Source: Nannochloris sp. 'desiccata'
Taxonomy: Eukaryota; Chlorophyta; Trebouxiophyceae; Chlorellales; Chlorellaceae
DNA: 64,000 nucleotides
Reading direction: 5' to 3'
Assembly (NCBI GenBank): GCA_019044685.2
Contig: JAGTXX020000017.1
Span: forward strand, 310,001-374,000
A model generated the notes under the pieces. That model was not told the origin of the DNA. It ran no database searches and saw nothing but the letters and a program-made list of their open reading frames with translations. This document shows, piece after piece, positions 32,301 through 43,973 of this stretch (positions within the stretch are counted from its first letter, which is position 1; each line of letters begins with the position of its first letter). The position numbers and the translations under genes were made by a program.

Positions 32301-32761
32301 AAACCAGAGACCACTTTACTTCCACTATAAAGCGCTTGCGCCTTTTCAGAATCTTTTCCGACGTCATCTGCTTCCCCAGTTAAATGGGATTCATCCACTT
32401 TAATATCAGTTCCAGCTACCAAAACACCATCGACACACAAAATATCTCCAGTTTCGACTAATAAAAGGTCTCCTACAAGAACATCTAACGTAGAAAGTTG
32501 TACCTCCCTGCCGCCGCGTAGGGCTCGTACGCTGTCCTCTCGTTGGATGTCTTGTAGAGCTTTAAATTGTTGTTCTTTTTGGTAATTATTCCCTGCAGTG
32601 ACTAGGGTCACAACGGCTACAGCGGCGAGAATGCTGACTCCTTCGATCCAGTTTGGGGAAGAGCCATCGTTGCCAGCAAGCCAGTATTCTAGGGCAAGAG
32701 ATGCAGAACCGGCACCTAGCAAGATCTTCACTGTAAAGTCATCAATTGAATTGCTTGACAT
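29335..32761 (-). CDS. P-type IIB Ca2+-ATPase, N-terminus lost at repeat junction
   Basis: Two exons remain, 31862-32761 and 29335-31758, joined as FFITGVTIL-VVAVPEGLPLAV. Visible motifs: the phosphorylation site ICTDKTGTLTQN, MLTGDN, the hinge TGDGTNDAPALRAADVG and the C-terminal multi-helix domain. ATPase-derived sequence begins only just upstream of TM1 (SIDDFTVKILLGAG) at 32750, so the cytosolic N-terminus, which holds the calmodulin-binding autoinhibitor in plant ACA pumps, is missing. Antisense GH92 sequence happens to supply an in-frame ATG at 32759-32761, which would give about 1,107 residues. No C-terminal calmodulin domain is apparent. Ser/Asn-rich insertions sit in the N domain. 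Whether the locus is expressed, or the junction is real, is open. Confidence 0.88.
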
Positions 32762-34988
32762 CTCCGTCCAGCCAACTCTCTCCCCTATTAATAGCACGTC
32801 ATTGAAAGAATTTTGGGATTTGGATCTACGGCAAAGTTTTAATCATAGCAATGAAGTTGCTGAACCCGGCTATTATTCAGTGTTTATGGACCATGGAGTG
32901 CAAGTTGAGTTGACGGCAACTGAAAGAACTGGGATGCATCGCTACACTTTTTATCCTCCTTCAGCTACAAAAAACCCATTTGCTCCTATAGATTCCGCAG
33001 CTTTTGAACCACAAAGTTCTGCATCTTCTTCAGAATATCTGCCCGGGATAGTATTAAATCTATGTTTTGCTCTTAATACTGATGCGTTGGAGGCCTCACT
33101 GATTGAACTGACCAGCATCTCGTCGTCAGATGACTTGATTAATGGCACATGGACGACCTCAATTACAGGGTATCGTAAGAGTACTGGATGGGCAGAAAAC
33201 CATCACGTTTATTTTGCTATGGAGTTTTCAGTTCCCTTGAGCGCAGTCACTTTAATTCAAGGCGCCGAAGTAGAAACCGTAGTTGCCGACAATCATGGGA
33301 TGATGAAGGGCGTTGCCGAGGGCGAGTATACCATCGCCTACTTCACCTTTGATAATTTAAAGAACTCTATTAACAGTGATAATAATATTACTACAGATCC
33401 TAATAACACTGGTGATTCTGCTGATGAAAATGAGGAAGAGCCTTTACTTGTATTATTAAAAATTGGCATATCCTCTGTGAGCGTTGAAGGCGCAAAGGAC
33501 AATCTCCGTCTTGAAAACCCTAATTGGGATTTTGATTCCGTCAGACAAGCAGCTGCTGCAGCATGGGAATCTGAATTAAGAAAAATTGTGGTTCAAGGGG
33601 GTACTGAAGAGGCTAAATCTGTGTTTTATACTAGTTTATATCATACAAAGCTCGCACCGACAATACTTTCAGATATAAGTGGCGCTTACAGGGGACCTGA
33701 TTCGCAGATACATAGAGTGCTTTCTGGTAGTAATATCAGGAGTGGAAACCTTGTTACTAGTGCCTCTGAGAGTGAAAATGATAACAGTTATGATGCTAAT
33801 ACTTCTTTCTCGCCTGACTATTATTCAACGTTTTCTATTTGGGACACTTTCCGAGCCGCCCACCCTCTCCTTACCATTCTTAACCCAGACCGAGTTAAAG
33901 ATATGATGCGTACTTTCTTAGCCCATGCGGATCACCAAGGCGGATTACTGCCGTTCTGGCCATTAGCTGGAGTCGAAACAAGAACAATGCCGGGCTATCA
34001 TGCGGCGGTGATGCTCACAGAAGCGGCAAAGAAAAATCTATTAAGTAAACAAGATATTAAGCGTGCATATAAAGCTATGAAAGGGACTGCGATGGATGTT
34101 GAACGTGGTGGTGCTTTAATGCATAGATTTGGATTTATACCAGCAGGAAAGAAAGATGAATCAGTGACCGTCACATTGGAATTGTCGTACGATGACTGGT
34201 GTATTGCCCAAATAGCTGAAATATTGGGACGTCACAAAGATGCAGCGTATTTTTATAAACGTTCCCAAGGGTATAAACGAGTATTTGACCCTGAAACACA
34301 GTTTATGAGAGCGAAATTTAAAAATAATACTTGGAAAACCCGGTTTAATCCCCGGCAGTCTGAGCACGAAGGAGGGGATTACACTGAAGGAACTGCCTGG
34401 CAGCATCTGTGGTTTGTTCCACATGATATACCAGGATTAATTAAATTATTTAATGGATCAGCTAACTTTGAAGCCAAGCTCGATGCACTTTTTCAAGAAA
34501 ATCCGGCCGTTGTGGGTTTGTGGACAAGCGAGGATATCTCGGGAATGATTGGCCAATACGCCCATGGCAACGAACCAAGCCATCACGTCGCATATTTATA
34601 CAATTATCTAGGTTCTCCACATAAAACACAAGCTAGAGCACGCGAAATAGTAAAACAATTTTATCGAGCAGAGCCGGAGGGTTATGTGGGAAACGAAGAT
34701 TGTGGCCAGATGAGTGCTTGGTATATATTTAGCGCGCTAGGATTCTATCCCGTCAACCCCGCTGAAGCCAAATATCAGCTTGGGAGTCCGATATTTGATC
34801 ACGCTGTAATAGATGTAGGACAGGGAAGGAAATTTGAAGTGAAGGCTCAGGGGGCGGGAACGAGAGGAGATGTATTTGTGAAGAACGTTAGCTTAAATGG
34901 AGAACTTTTAAGAAGATTGTATATAACGCATGATGAAATAATGAATGGAGGGGTGTTGGAGCTGGAAATGAGCTCGAAAATCGATTGA
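32751..34988 (+). pseudogene. 5'-truncated GH92 alpha-mannosidase copy
   Basis: Identical to codons 150-894 of the complete gene at 5450-8134, starting LLDISVQPTLSPINS. The membrane anchor, stalk and the N-terminal part of the catalytic fold with FIGTGGQGHTYPG are absent. The frame stays open to the normal stop, and an apparent 796-codon frame reaches back to 32598, but its first 51 codons are antisense Ca2+-ATPase, not mannosidase. Without the promoter, anchor and N-terminal domain it is presumably non-functional, although nothing else in it is damaged. Confidence 0.9.
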
Positions 34989-35268
34989 AATTTTGTTTAT
35001 TTTTATGAAAGTTTGCTGGCCGCTTGGCGGCAGTGTGGGGATGCTAGTACTGTTTATATTTAGGTACTCTTTTTATGGTAGTTATATATATTACTGTTTA
35101 TATATTTCGTTTATTCCAGGAACGCGTGTTAAACACCGGAGCAGAGTGATACCAGCAGACTGGAGGAGAGGAGGCCAGATGTGCCACAGTGCCACTCAGC
35201 AGGCAGAGCAGGAGGCCAAATTTCTTGTTCTAAAATGATTTCAGCTAGTTAAATCGCGAAGCCTTATT

Positions 35269-35786
35269 ATCTCAGTCAGGGTTGCACTTAGCCGGCTATT
35301 CGGCCATTTCGGCCCCAAAAAAATAGCCGAAAATTTTGGCCGGGACCGAGGCCACAACAGCCAAAAATAGCCGAACTTCAGAACATAAAATTTGAAATTC
35401 TATTTGTAAATACAACAAATTTTGCTTACATACGCATACAGAATTCATTTCTGGACCCATTTATTCACTATGAGCACCCCAGCCGAGCTTCAGAGTGTTC
35501 AGCAACCCGATCATGATCATGAACAACCCATCTCTGATGAGGTGATCGACTTGGTTGATCAACCTGATTCCGCCTCCGATGTGGAGATGCTTGACCTTGG
35601 TACCAAAGACGATGAAGAGCCTTCTCAATGTAATATAACGCACAATTGAAATTATAGAAAAATGGCCGGGAGCTGCAGATCGGCTCAAAAATAGCCGTGG
35701 AAAATGGCCAAAAAATCGCTGGAAACGCCGAAAATAGCCGGGATTTGGGGCCAGGCCAAATCCTTAAGTGCAACCCTGATCTCAGT
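35269..35786. mobile_element. Non-autonomous hAT transposon (right-arm copy)
   Basis: Same element as at 4652-5169, inverted: element body 35277-35778 with the same TIRs and flanking ATCTCAGT duplications (35269-35276 and 35779-35786). Because the target duplication is shared, insertion happened before the arms were duplicated. Confidence 0.93.
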
Positions 35787-35944
35787 AGTTAATACAAGTA
35801 TCGGCTCTGCTGAAAGCGGGTGTGCGTGCTCATGTGTGTAATCTTGACAGAATTGATAACTTCAACGGAAATTGTTGCACACTCGCAGTCTTTGAAAATT
35901 CCCCAGCAACTGTATCTCGGTAATAAAAAAATAAAGGGGTCGGA

Positions 35945-38150
35945 ATGAACGGCCCTGAAGAGCCCATTTACATATGGGAAGGCCTCATGGTGAGATTTGT
36001 ACCCTTCAACTGAAATGGTGTTTCCTATAATCCCCTACCACCTTATCCTTTCGCCCTCTTAAATCAACCTTTACTACCATCTGAGTCAGGATTGCTACGA
36101 CGTTCGCCGGGCCACCGTTGACTTACCCGAGGAACAACAAGACAAGAACGCATTCCCCTACCGCTCGTGGCAAGGATGGGCAAATATTGCAGAAGACATG
36201 GCCATAGCTTCCGATTTTCCTGCTTTTCGCGCTCGTCAGGCTGTCAAGATTGCTCTACAAGCTTCCGAAGACAATATCAAAGGCAGAATCATAAACTCAA
36301 TTGACATCGACGCTGCTATTGTTGCCATCTTGTCGGGTGATGTGCCTGCCACTCAACTGCCTAATACACAGCAAATGGAGCACGAACAACAACGGGTTGC
36401 ACCTATTATCGTCTTAGATGAGCAGAAACGGCGTGGAAAACGCTCCGAGTATAACTATTTAGTGATGTTTCTTGGGCAAAGTCAAGAACAGGGCGAGTGG
36501 TTTTCTAAAGGACAACTAAAAACAAATTTTGCAAGTACGTGGAAATCGATGCTTGATACTTGGAAGTTAAAGAAAGGAGGTGGTGCTATCCCCAGCGGAG
36601 AGGAAGATACAACGACTGTAGGAGGCAGTGTGCAAGCAGGTGGCGCTGCTGCTGACGGTATCTATATCGATGGTGATGGTGGTGGTGAACATCAAGCTTC
36701 AGTTATTCAAGGGGAATTCTATAATCCTGAAAATATGCATATACAAGATCAACAGCAGCATCAGCTGCAACGTCAGCAGGTGCCAGATAGGTTACCATCA
36801 CCGCTGCTGCTTCCGGAGCCCAAAGTGCCCTTGAGGGGAAGTCACCAAGGACGAGTAACGAGAGATGATCAATTAGCACAGCGTGTACAGCTGTACTCAC
36901 AACCTGAAGAACACGTACGCTTGTTGCCTTTACCAAGTGGAGATGGTGGAGTTTTCTTGCCGGCTGCTGCTGCTGCGATTTCCCCGAGTGGGCACTTGCA
37001 ATGGCTAGCCGCAGAGCAGCTGCAAAATAATGAATTAATGAAAGAGCCACCGGGTTCCGTGCCTAGAGTCTCTCATTTATTACCACTCGGTGCTACTGGT
37101 GCTGCGTCTGGTGCTGGTTATATAAGTAAGAGACCTCGAGCGTATGGTAATGCGAGGAGGCCATTGGCCCCTTCTGTCGTTGCAGCTGTCAACAAAGTTG
37201 CTCATGGTACCCGTGCCCCTCTTCCTCTTGTAAATGGCGTTAGAGTTCACCCTCTTCTTAGAAATAATGTAGAGTATGCTCAAAAACAGCAAGCCAATCA
37301 AGCGAGGCATCCTAAGAAGCCTCCTCCTAGGAGAACTGTCGAAGGAGTCTCTGCAGCAGCCAGAAATGCGGTGCAGGCAGCGGGCGAAGCGGCAGCAATT
37401 GCAGCACTGGAGACCTTAAATCGTAGAGAAACAAACGAAGAAGTAGAAGAAAGAAAACGAAGGAGGAAAGTGATGCCAGGGCCTTCTCGAGATCCTAAAT
37501 CGAGAGAGCCTGAAGGAGCTACCCCAATCCGCATTACTGCGGCAGCAGCGGCCCCCACCCAGCCGATCGCTGAGGAGGAGGAAGAAGAAGAAGATGATGT
37601 AGAGATCATTCATGCCCCGATGCCTCTTCCTGATACTGAAGATGAAGGAGGAGAAGAGTTGGAAGAAGAAAAGACAGAGGATACAGAAGAAAAAAAAGAA
37701 GAGGAGGAGGAGGAGCTGGCCGACTTTGAAAAAGAGACCTACCTCTCTGATGAAGAAAAAGAAAGAAGGAAAACTTTAAGGATCCGTTTACAACCAGAGA
37801 TGTGGGCTGATGCCAAATTAACAGGCGCTAAACATACTGGGCAGCATCTTGAGCTGTTTGTTGTGTGGAACGATGGCTTTAAAGAAAATTTCCCTTCAAA
37901 ATGGCTCCTGGGACCGAAATTGATCCATTGTATGTATACGCTGATTGCATTTTATGAATCGAAAACGACGAAGAAGTCTGCGAAAGCTCCTACTAATGGT
38001 GGTGGGGGAAGTAAAGAAGTGGCAAGGGAGAGGAGCAAAGGAAGTATAGAGCCGGAGGAGGAGGCGAAGCCGGAGGAGGAGGAGGCGCCGGTGCCGGGGG
38101 ACGAATTGCAGACCGGGTATGTTGCCTTGAAGAGGAGGAGAAGAAAGTAG
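35945..38150 (+). CDS. Chromo shadow domain protein, right-arm copy
   Basis: Exons 35945-35989 and 36090-38150, 701 residues, identical to the left-arm copy at 2288-4493. The first exon (MNGPEEPIYIWEGLM) ends at ATG|GTGAGA and joins at GAGTCAG|GATTGC; without it the frame would start late at MAIASDFP. The promoter is bounded by the hAT element ending at 35778. Confidence 0.75.
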
Positions 38151-38359
38151 TCTATGTTTTATTATTCTTTATCATGATAAGAGAATAAATTTACTTTTAC
38201 ATAATGTGTAGTGAATCAAACAAGGTATTAAACTCTATGAAGTTAAACAGTTATTATTACGTGCGAAATAAAGAAAATAATACATAGAGATATGTAGTTG
38301 GTAAAGAAAGAAAGAACAGAGAATAAAGAAAGTTTTTACTAGGACACCATAGACGCCAG

Positions 38360-38983
38360 CTACGATGGTGGGGCATCTTCACTTTGACTATCTGCTTCTA
38401 CACTCTCTGTTGCTTCAGGCTCTTGTCGTTTTACTTCTGCTTCTTCCATTGCAGACGCTGCTAATGATGGCCATACCGGTGTTGGCTCCGGTCCTACTGC
38501 TCCTGCTGCTGCCCCGAGTGGTCTCCATAGTTTTTTAGATGCACCTCTAATGCGGGAAGGTTGCTCACCTTGCTGCTCCCCTCGCCATGTCAGTAGACCA
38601 TATGCTTTCCCTCTTTTTCCATCCTGCTAAATGAATGCAAGCAAGTACAATTAGAATAAGTAACGCTAGAGTGAGGTTCTCGGGGAGAGAGGAAAAATCA
38701 ACGTACCATCTCAGTTTTAATCTGTGTGACCGTCCAAAATGAACTATCCTGCCATGTGCTACGTGTAATTTTTGTTCCCATACCATGTTTTGGTAAGCTA
38801 CTCAACACTTCATAAGCTGCAAACAAGAAAAAGAGCAATAGCGTCAGTGGCGGTGAAAATTGAAGCTTCGTTCAGATTCTTTATAACGATATTTCTCAAT
38901 GGATGTTTCTTATGCCGCATTGTTGCCGAAAATCTACATCTATTCTCACCATTTTTAGCTAGCTTTGGGAGTGTTTGCCGCAT
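38360..38983 (-). CDS. MRPS34: Mitochondrial ribosomal protein mS34, right-arm copy
   Basis: Exons 38950-38983, 38707-38816 and 38360-38626, identical to the gene at 1455-2078. Its promoter and head-to-head partner RPL27A are also preserved, so this copy should be expressible if the duplication is real. Confidence 0.85.
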
Positions 38984-39284
38984 TTTTCAGGTAAATTTCC
39001 TCAAACTGAGGCACAAAATTTGATCGGGTATAAACAACTTTAAAATCGTTCGAGGAGTCTAGTCTAGAAATTAACTACACATTACTTTATTGCCCACTCC
39101 GAATTGATGAACACAATCAGGAGAAACTTTAATGCAAGAGTTAAGACCCAAAATAGCGTCGTGAAATTGTTTCTTTGACCCTGGCAGTCGGCTTCAAGCT
39201 CAATGCTGCCCATTTAGGCCACTTCCTGCATCAAAATCGTCCTCTTATTAGCCTTATCGTCGGCTTCGGGAGCATTTATTCAAG

Positions 39285-40099
39285 ATGACGACCCGTAAGT
39301 TGCAGGGGGAATTTTAAAAGCGGCCTTTTTAAACCAGCAGCAATGCCCAGAGAGGACTGCATGTTTAGACGGCGAAAGCTGTCTGCTGTTAGTCCTGCAA
39401 TGGGTATTTGGATACTTAGCCAGCGTTAACTATTCTATAGCAGCGGACAGCATTATTGCCAGCTCTGGAGGAGACTTTGTCTATGAATTGAATTAATGAA
39501 CTGATGGCCGCCCTCATTTTGTATTTGCAGGCTTGAGGAAACATAGAAAGAAGAGGGGACACGTTAGTGCCGGTCATGGCCGTATCGGAAAGCACAGGAA
39601 GCATCCTGGTGGCCGCGGTAACGCTGGTGGCCAGCATCATCACAGGCAAGTATAGTTTATTGGCTATTTATTGCATCTTGCTTTGGGGTGTGTCATTCCT
39701 GGCACAATGTTACACAATCAATACACGGTATGACCTATATGCACGATAACTAACCCGTTCTTTATTGGTTTTCCTTACAGAATTCTCATGGACAAATATC
39801 ATCCTGGTTACTTCGGAAAGGTTGGTATGCGTTACTTCCATAAGAGTATGAACAAGTATTTCTGCCCCGTTATTAATCTTGATAAGCTCTGGACTCTCGT
39901 CGGTGAGGAGGGTCGCCTTGAGGCTGCTAAGGACACTGCTGCTGCTCCCGTCATTGACGTTACTCAGCACGGATATTTCAAGGTGCTTGGCAAGGGACAG
40001 CTCCCTGCTCAGCCCGTGGTCGTGCGTGCCAAGTTTGTATCCAAGCTCGCAGAGAAGAAGATCAACGAGGCTGGCGGTGTAGTTCAGCTTGTGGCTTAA
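39285..40099 (+). CDS. RPL27A: 60S ribosomal protein L27a, right-arm copy
   Basis: Exons 39285-39294, 39531-39645 and 39781-40099, 147 residues, identical to the gene at 339-1153, including the 10-nt first exon and the GC-AG second intron (donor at 39646-39647). Confidence 0.95.
39342..39408 (+). ncRNA. Candidate H/ACA-like hairpin in RPL27A intron 1 (right-arm copy)
   Basis: Same 67-nt structure as at 1030-1096: nested stems AATGCCCA/TGGGTATT, AGGACT/AGTCCT and GACGGC/GCTGTC around a GAAA loop. Boxes defining the class were not found with confidence. Confidence 0.4.
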
Positions 40100-40756
40100 A
40101 TAAAAATAAAAATTTTAACTGGGGCGTGATGCTCCTAATTTTCTAGAGGTGTAGCACAATGCCTACCAGATGTAACAAAATCATAGCTAAATGGTGTCTA
40201 GTGACCCAATCTTTATAAAGCACGTATGAGTCCTCATAGTATCAAATCGTTTTCTCAAATAAGCAGTATACTCATAGATATAATTCGCTAGAGACGGGTT
40301 GCCTAAAAACCCGTGATGATACCGACATAAGCAAGCCGACGCTCTTCATCTACTTGTCTGTAAAAGCTTCTCTGTGTCGCTACGTTCCCTGCTATTTGGT
40401 CTTCCGATATAATCAGCCATTGCTCCAATACCATCTACAAACCACCACCACCGCCAGCATGTTCTACTTGAGTGCAGTCGTTTCTTATGAGTGGTGTTAG
40501 TTGATTCAGATTCTGCTAGAATTCTAGTAAGATAGAATGATGTTGCATGAACCAGGTCATTTCTTTACTCATTTTTATATTCACATAAAACAGAATGCAT
40601 CCAAAAGCTTAATCGGTAAATATTAACGGCAATGCAGGGTTTTATGTTAAAAAAAAGCCTAAAACTAAAGGTGCAATTGCCAGGTCAGCCTTTTCCAAAA
40701 AAGTTTTCGTGACCCTTCATTGAACCACAACTTGAAACTTTTTACCGCCAAATGAC
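40100..40756. other. Convergent intergenic region crossing the visible edge of the repeat
   Basis: 657 bp between the RPL27A and selenium-binding protein stops. The first 338 bp match bases 1-338. The remaining 319 bp show no gene and contain no Ca2+-ATPase N-terminal coding sequence. Confidence 0.6.
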
Positions 40757-42368
40757 TCAAACCCAGATATCGCTACTGCAATCCCCGCCGGGATACCTCA
40801 CTTCATGCACCAAAGCAGGACCATCAGGCTCTTTTGAAAAATCAACAAAGAAATCTTGATCCAAACTCAACCCGCCCTTTTCGGTGTCCACATTCACCCG
40901 CAGCAAATAGGAGCCATTTTTGGCCATATCGGGGTAGAACTGCTTATCCCATGCACTGTACAGAGAATTTGTCACGTATAAACGCTTGCCATCAAGGCTC
41001 AATTGAATCATCTGAGGACCTCCTCGTAAGACCGCTCCTTTTACGGTCGGCACCTCGGGCAGCTCCGTGCCGACATCCTCAGGCAAACCCCCAGTGACTT
41101 TGATAGAGTCATCCCCACGGCGTGCAACCCCACCCAGCCAAATCCTTCCTGCTAATTTTGGGTGGCCAGGGTCTGAAATATCATATTGAACGAGATCGCC
41201 ACGGAGCCAATTTGAAAAATAGAGATATTTATCATCCAATGAGATTAAAATATCGGTAATGAGGGGAGGTACTTGGGGTAATAACCAGCCTTCAACATCC
41301 ATCCAGGGTTGTTTGATCACAGCCGAGGCTGTCCAGTCCTTTGAAAGGGTACCATTGCCATCTGAGGCGGTGGCAGTAGAGTTGGTAAAGTGAATGATAT
41401 TTGAACTTAATGCAGCCCCAACAAAGCCATGGGGAGCAGTAGGTTCGTGTAAAAAACGCACTTCCAAAGGAATAAGGCCTTCAGCACCCAAATCAATCTC
41501 TTGAATAACTTTCTTGGTGGTCCAATCCCAAACATATAATTGTCGGTTATAGAGGGTTTCTACCTCGGCGGGGTTGAAGCCTTTAGTAAAGGCCTTTGGA
41601 GCACCCCATCCAGTAGAGATCATGACATTCAAGCGAGGTTGGTACCAGTAATCATAGCCATAGGGTAACGTAGGGTGATCGCTCCACAATTTGACGCTGT
41701 TTAATTTTTCATCAAGAACAAGAAAGCCGCCTTTAGCCTCGCCTTCAGTGTCACCCATGGCCGAAATCATAATTTCCCCAGTAGCCAAACAGTGAGTAGA
41801 GTGCAAATAGGTCAATCCAGTGGCAGCAACGATCTCTTTTTGCTCCACCGTCTTGGCAAGACGAGGAGCTCGGGGGTCCGTTGCCACATCGACAGCATGG
41901 ACCCTGCCAGAGCCCAATGCAGGTAGAATTAGCAGAGAACGGGCCTTGGAGGAGTCATCGAAGCAGGAGGAGCATGCATTCCAGCCTGAATGATGGAGCT
42001 CGTCAGCGGTCCCGAGAGGTAAGCGGTGAATCACTTGAGAGTAGGTGGAAGAATCGGGGTTTGCATCGACAGTAACAAGATAATCGGGACGAGAATGATC
42101 TGGAACAACAGCGGGGAGGTATAGAAGCTTCTCACGGTCGCCAGAATTGAACGCTTCCTGCAAAGGGGTGATGATGGAAAGATGACATTGGGTGGGTTTA
42201 TTGGGTGTCGAGATGAAACAAGTAGTTTTGGAAAGATTTTGGCACAGAGAACACTGATGGGTAGGATACGAGAGTCTGTGCGTTGGGTAGTTGACTTACA
42301 AGGGGACTTGCGTATCCAGGGCCGTGTTGGCAGCAAGTCGTTGTAGTCTGGACAGCAGATTCAGTCAT
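40757..42368 (-). CDS. SBP: Selenium-binding protein / methanethiol oxidase family (SBP56)
   Basis: Two exons, 42300-42368 and 40757-42157, joined in phase 0 as GPGYASPL-EAFNSGDREKLLYL, giving 489 residues, close to the usual about 470-490. Family blocks are extensive: HRLPLGTADELHHSGWNACSSC, HSTHCLATGEIMISAMGD, GGFLVLDE, DYWYQPRLNVMISTGWGAP, RFLHEP and GGPQMIQLSLDGKRLYVTNSLYS. The start carries CCQHGPGYASPL, the conserved Cys-x-x-GPGYA motif. Relatives are seven-bladed beta-propellers; the human and bacterial enzymes oxidise methanethiol to H2S, H2O2 and formaldehyde, using metal ligands in the conserved His positions. It is divergent from the first VIT gene. Confidence 0.94.
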
Positions 42369-42651
42369 TGAGCGCTTTGGATTAGTTCTAAGCTCAGTTT
42401 TGACCAACAATATATGTAAAGACCTACAGAAGACCATCGTGGGTATGTGCAGACAAATTTTTTGCAGGCAACTTTTGTGCACGGCCCTGGGGCGCAACTT
42501 GCAACTTGCCTCACCGCGACGAATTCTATTGAAGTTCGCAATTGGGGCCAAGCCACGTCAAAAACAGTGGGATTTCCATTAGACATAATTTAAAGCTTAC
42601 AATAGCACAATGGGTTTCAAATATTGAAAAAGACAGTAAAAGCTTGCAACC

Positions 42652-43665
42652 ATGAAATCAAAGAACCTAGGTGATGTAACGATTCAAGAGATACATCACA
42701 TTTCCGAAAATATTTCTGCGCAGGTCAGAAGCTGAAAAACTACTTCTCCCACCTTGGATACACCACGCAAATATGCTCGTAAAACAATGTTCTTCTTTTC
42801 GCAGGGTCGATGAAAAGTAATTAAAAACTGATTAATCTGTTCCCCGTTTGTCGTTAATTTTTTGCAGCGTGTCTCCGCTATAGAAAATGGCATCATCCCT
42901 TCTCTAGCCACAGAAGGCCGTGAAAGTACGGCAGAAATAGGTACCAAAGACGCAGAAAAAAAACTACGTGACCATGTGCATCACTCGAATCGTGCACCCT
43001 GGCTTCGAGCCCTTGTCCTAGGCGCCAACGACGGCTTGGTCTCTGTTGCTGCCTTAATTATGGGCGTAGGATCTGGTTCTCAGGACCTCTCTATTCTACG
43101 CTTATCAGGTGTAGCTGCTCTCATTTCAGGAGCACTCAGCATGGCTGCGGGAGAGTATGTTTCAGTTTCGTCTCAACGAGATGCCGAGAAAGTTGATATT
43201 GAATTAGAGGTATTAGAACAGTCAAAAGGGTCTGAAGCACAAGAACGTGAACTTGAAGAACTGACACAAATCTACGTTGAACGCGGTGTACCCGTAGACC
43301 TCGCCAGACAAGTTGCAGTGGCACTGACAGAACGGGATGTGATTAGAGCTCACGCTCGAGATGAGTTGGGCATTGATGTGGATGAGCTGGCCAATCCTCT
43401 CCAAGCAGCAGTCGTATCAGCTCTGTGCTTTAGCTTTGGAGCTGCCATACCTCTTTTATCTGCCATTTTCATTTCAGATCAGACCTATAGGCTTATTGCG
43501 GTTGCTCTTTCCACGACTGCTGGGTTGCTTGTTTTCGGTATTTTAGGTGCTTACTTGGGTGGTGCTGGCTTACTTAAGGGTGGTATGCGCGTGATTCTGG
43601 GTGGTTGGCTGGCGCTTGGTGTCTCATATGGCGTGGGTCAAGCTTTTAATGTCGAAGTAGCGTAG
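42652..43665 (+). CDS. VIT/CCC1-family iron (manganese) transporter, copy 1
   Basis: Two exons, 42652-42723 and 42868-43665, giving 289 residues. The VTL/nodulin-21-type pattern is clear: HHSNRAPWLRALVLGANDGLVSVAALIMGVGSG (helix 1), ALISGALSMAAGEYVSVSSQRDAE (helix 2), an acidic cytosolic loop, AHARDELGIDVDELANPLQAAVVSAL (helix 3), ISDQTYRLIAVALSTTAGLLVFGILGAYLGGA and GGMRVILGGWLALGVSYGVG (helices 4-5). Such proteins move Fe2+ (or Mn2+) from cytosol into vacuoles or plastids. It is the first of two tandem genes about 1.32 kb apart. Confidence 0.92.
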
Positions 43666-43973
43666 TGACTATCTCCCATGTTCTAGGAAGAGTTTTGGAT
43701 TCTGAAATCCAGTTCAACGAAAAAGAATATATTACACAACCTACGCAGGCAGCTGCGTCAATCTACAGCAAGCTGCTTCCTGTAAGCTCATCTGTAGGAA
43801 AAACTAAAGTAAAATCGACTCCCCCTATCAGCAGCTAGTAATTTCCACACAACGATGGCGCTTTGAATTCCACGCCCTCCGAGGCTCTTCACCACTACCA
43901 CACATAAATTTGAACCTGTAACATTCTACATTGCAATCTTAAATACCCAAGGAATAAAGACAAGGTTGCGATA
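43666..43973. other. Spacer between tandem VIT genes
   Basis: 308 bp holding the 3' UTR of copy 1 and promoter of copy 2. It shows no obvious similarity to the upstream region of copy 1, so the tandem unit's flanks have diverged. Confidence 0.5.

Larger units (their letters stand above)
32751..40437. repeat. Right arm of giant inverted repeat
   Basis: Reverse complement of 1-7687. The inner edge at 32751 is shared with the left arm from TTGCTTGACA inward; the base before it differs (CGAC versus GAAT context). The outer edge is at or beyond 40437, because the partner sequence leaves the window at base 1. Sequence immediately right of 40437 is not the missing 5' part of the Ca2+-ATPase, so this is not a simple insertion into that gene. 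Confidence 0.97.

Noticed and set aside
32598..32750. 796-codon plus-strand frame beginning MTRVTTATAARML before the truncated GH92
   Set aside because: Its first 51 codons are the antisense of the Ca2+-ATPase TM1-TM2 region; the fusion is a by-product of the repeat junction.
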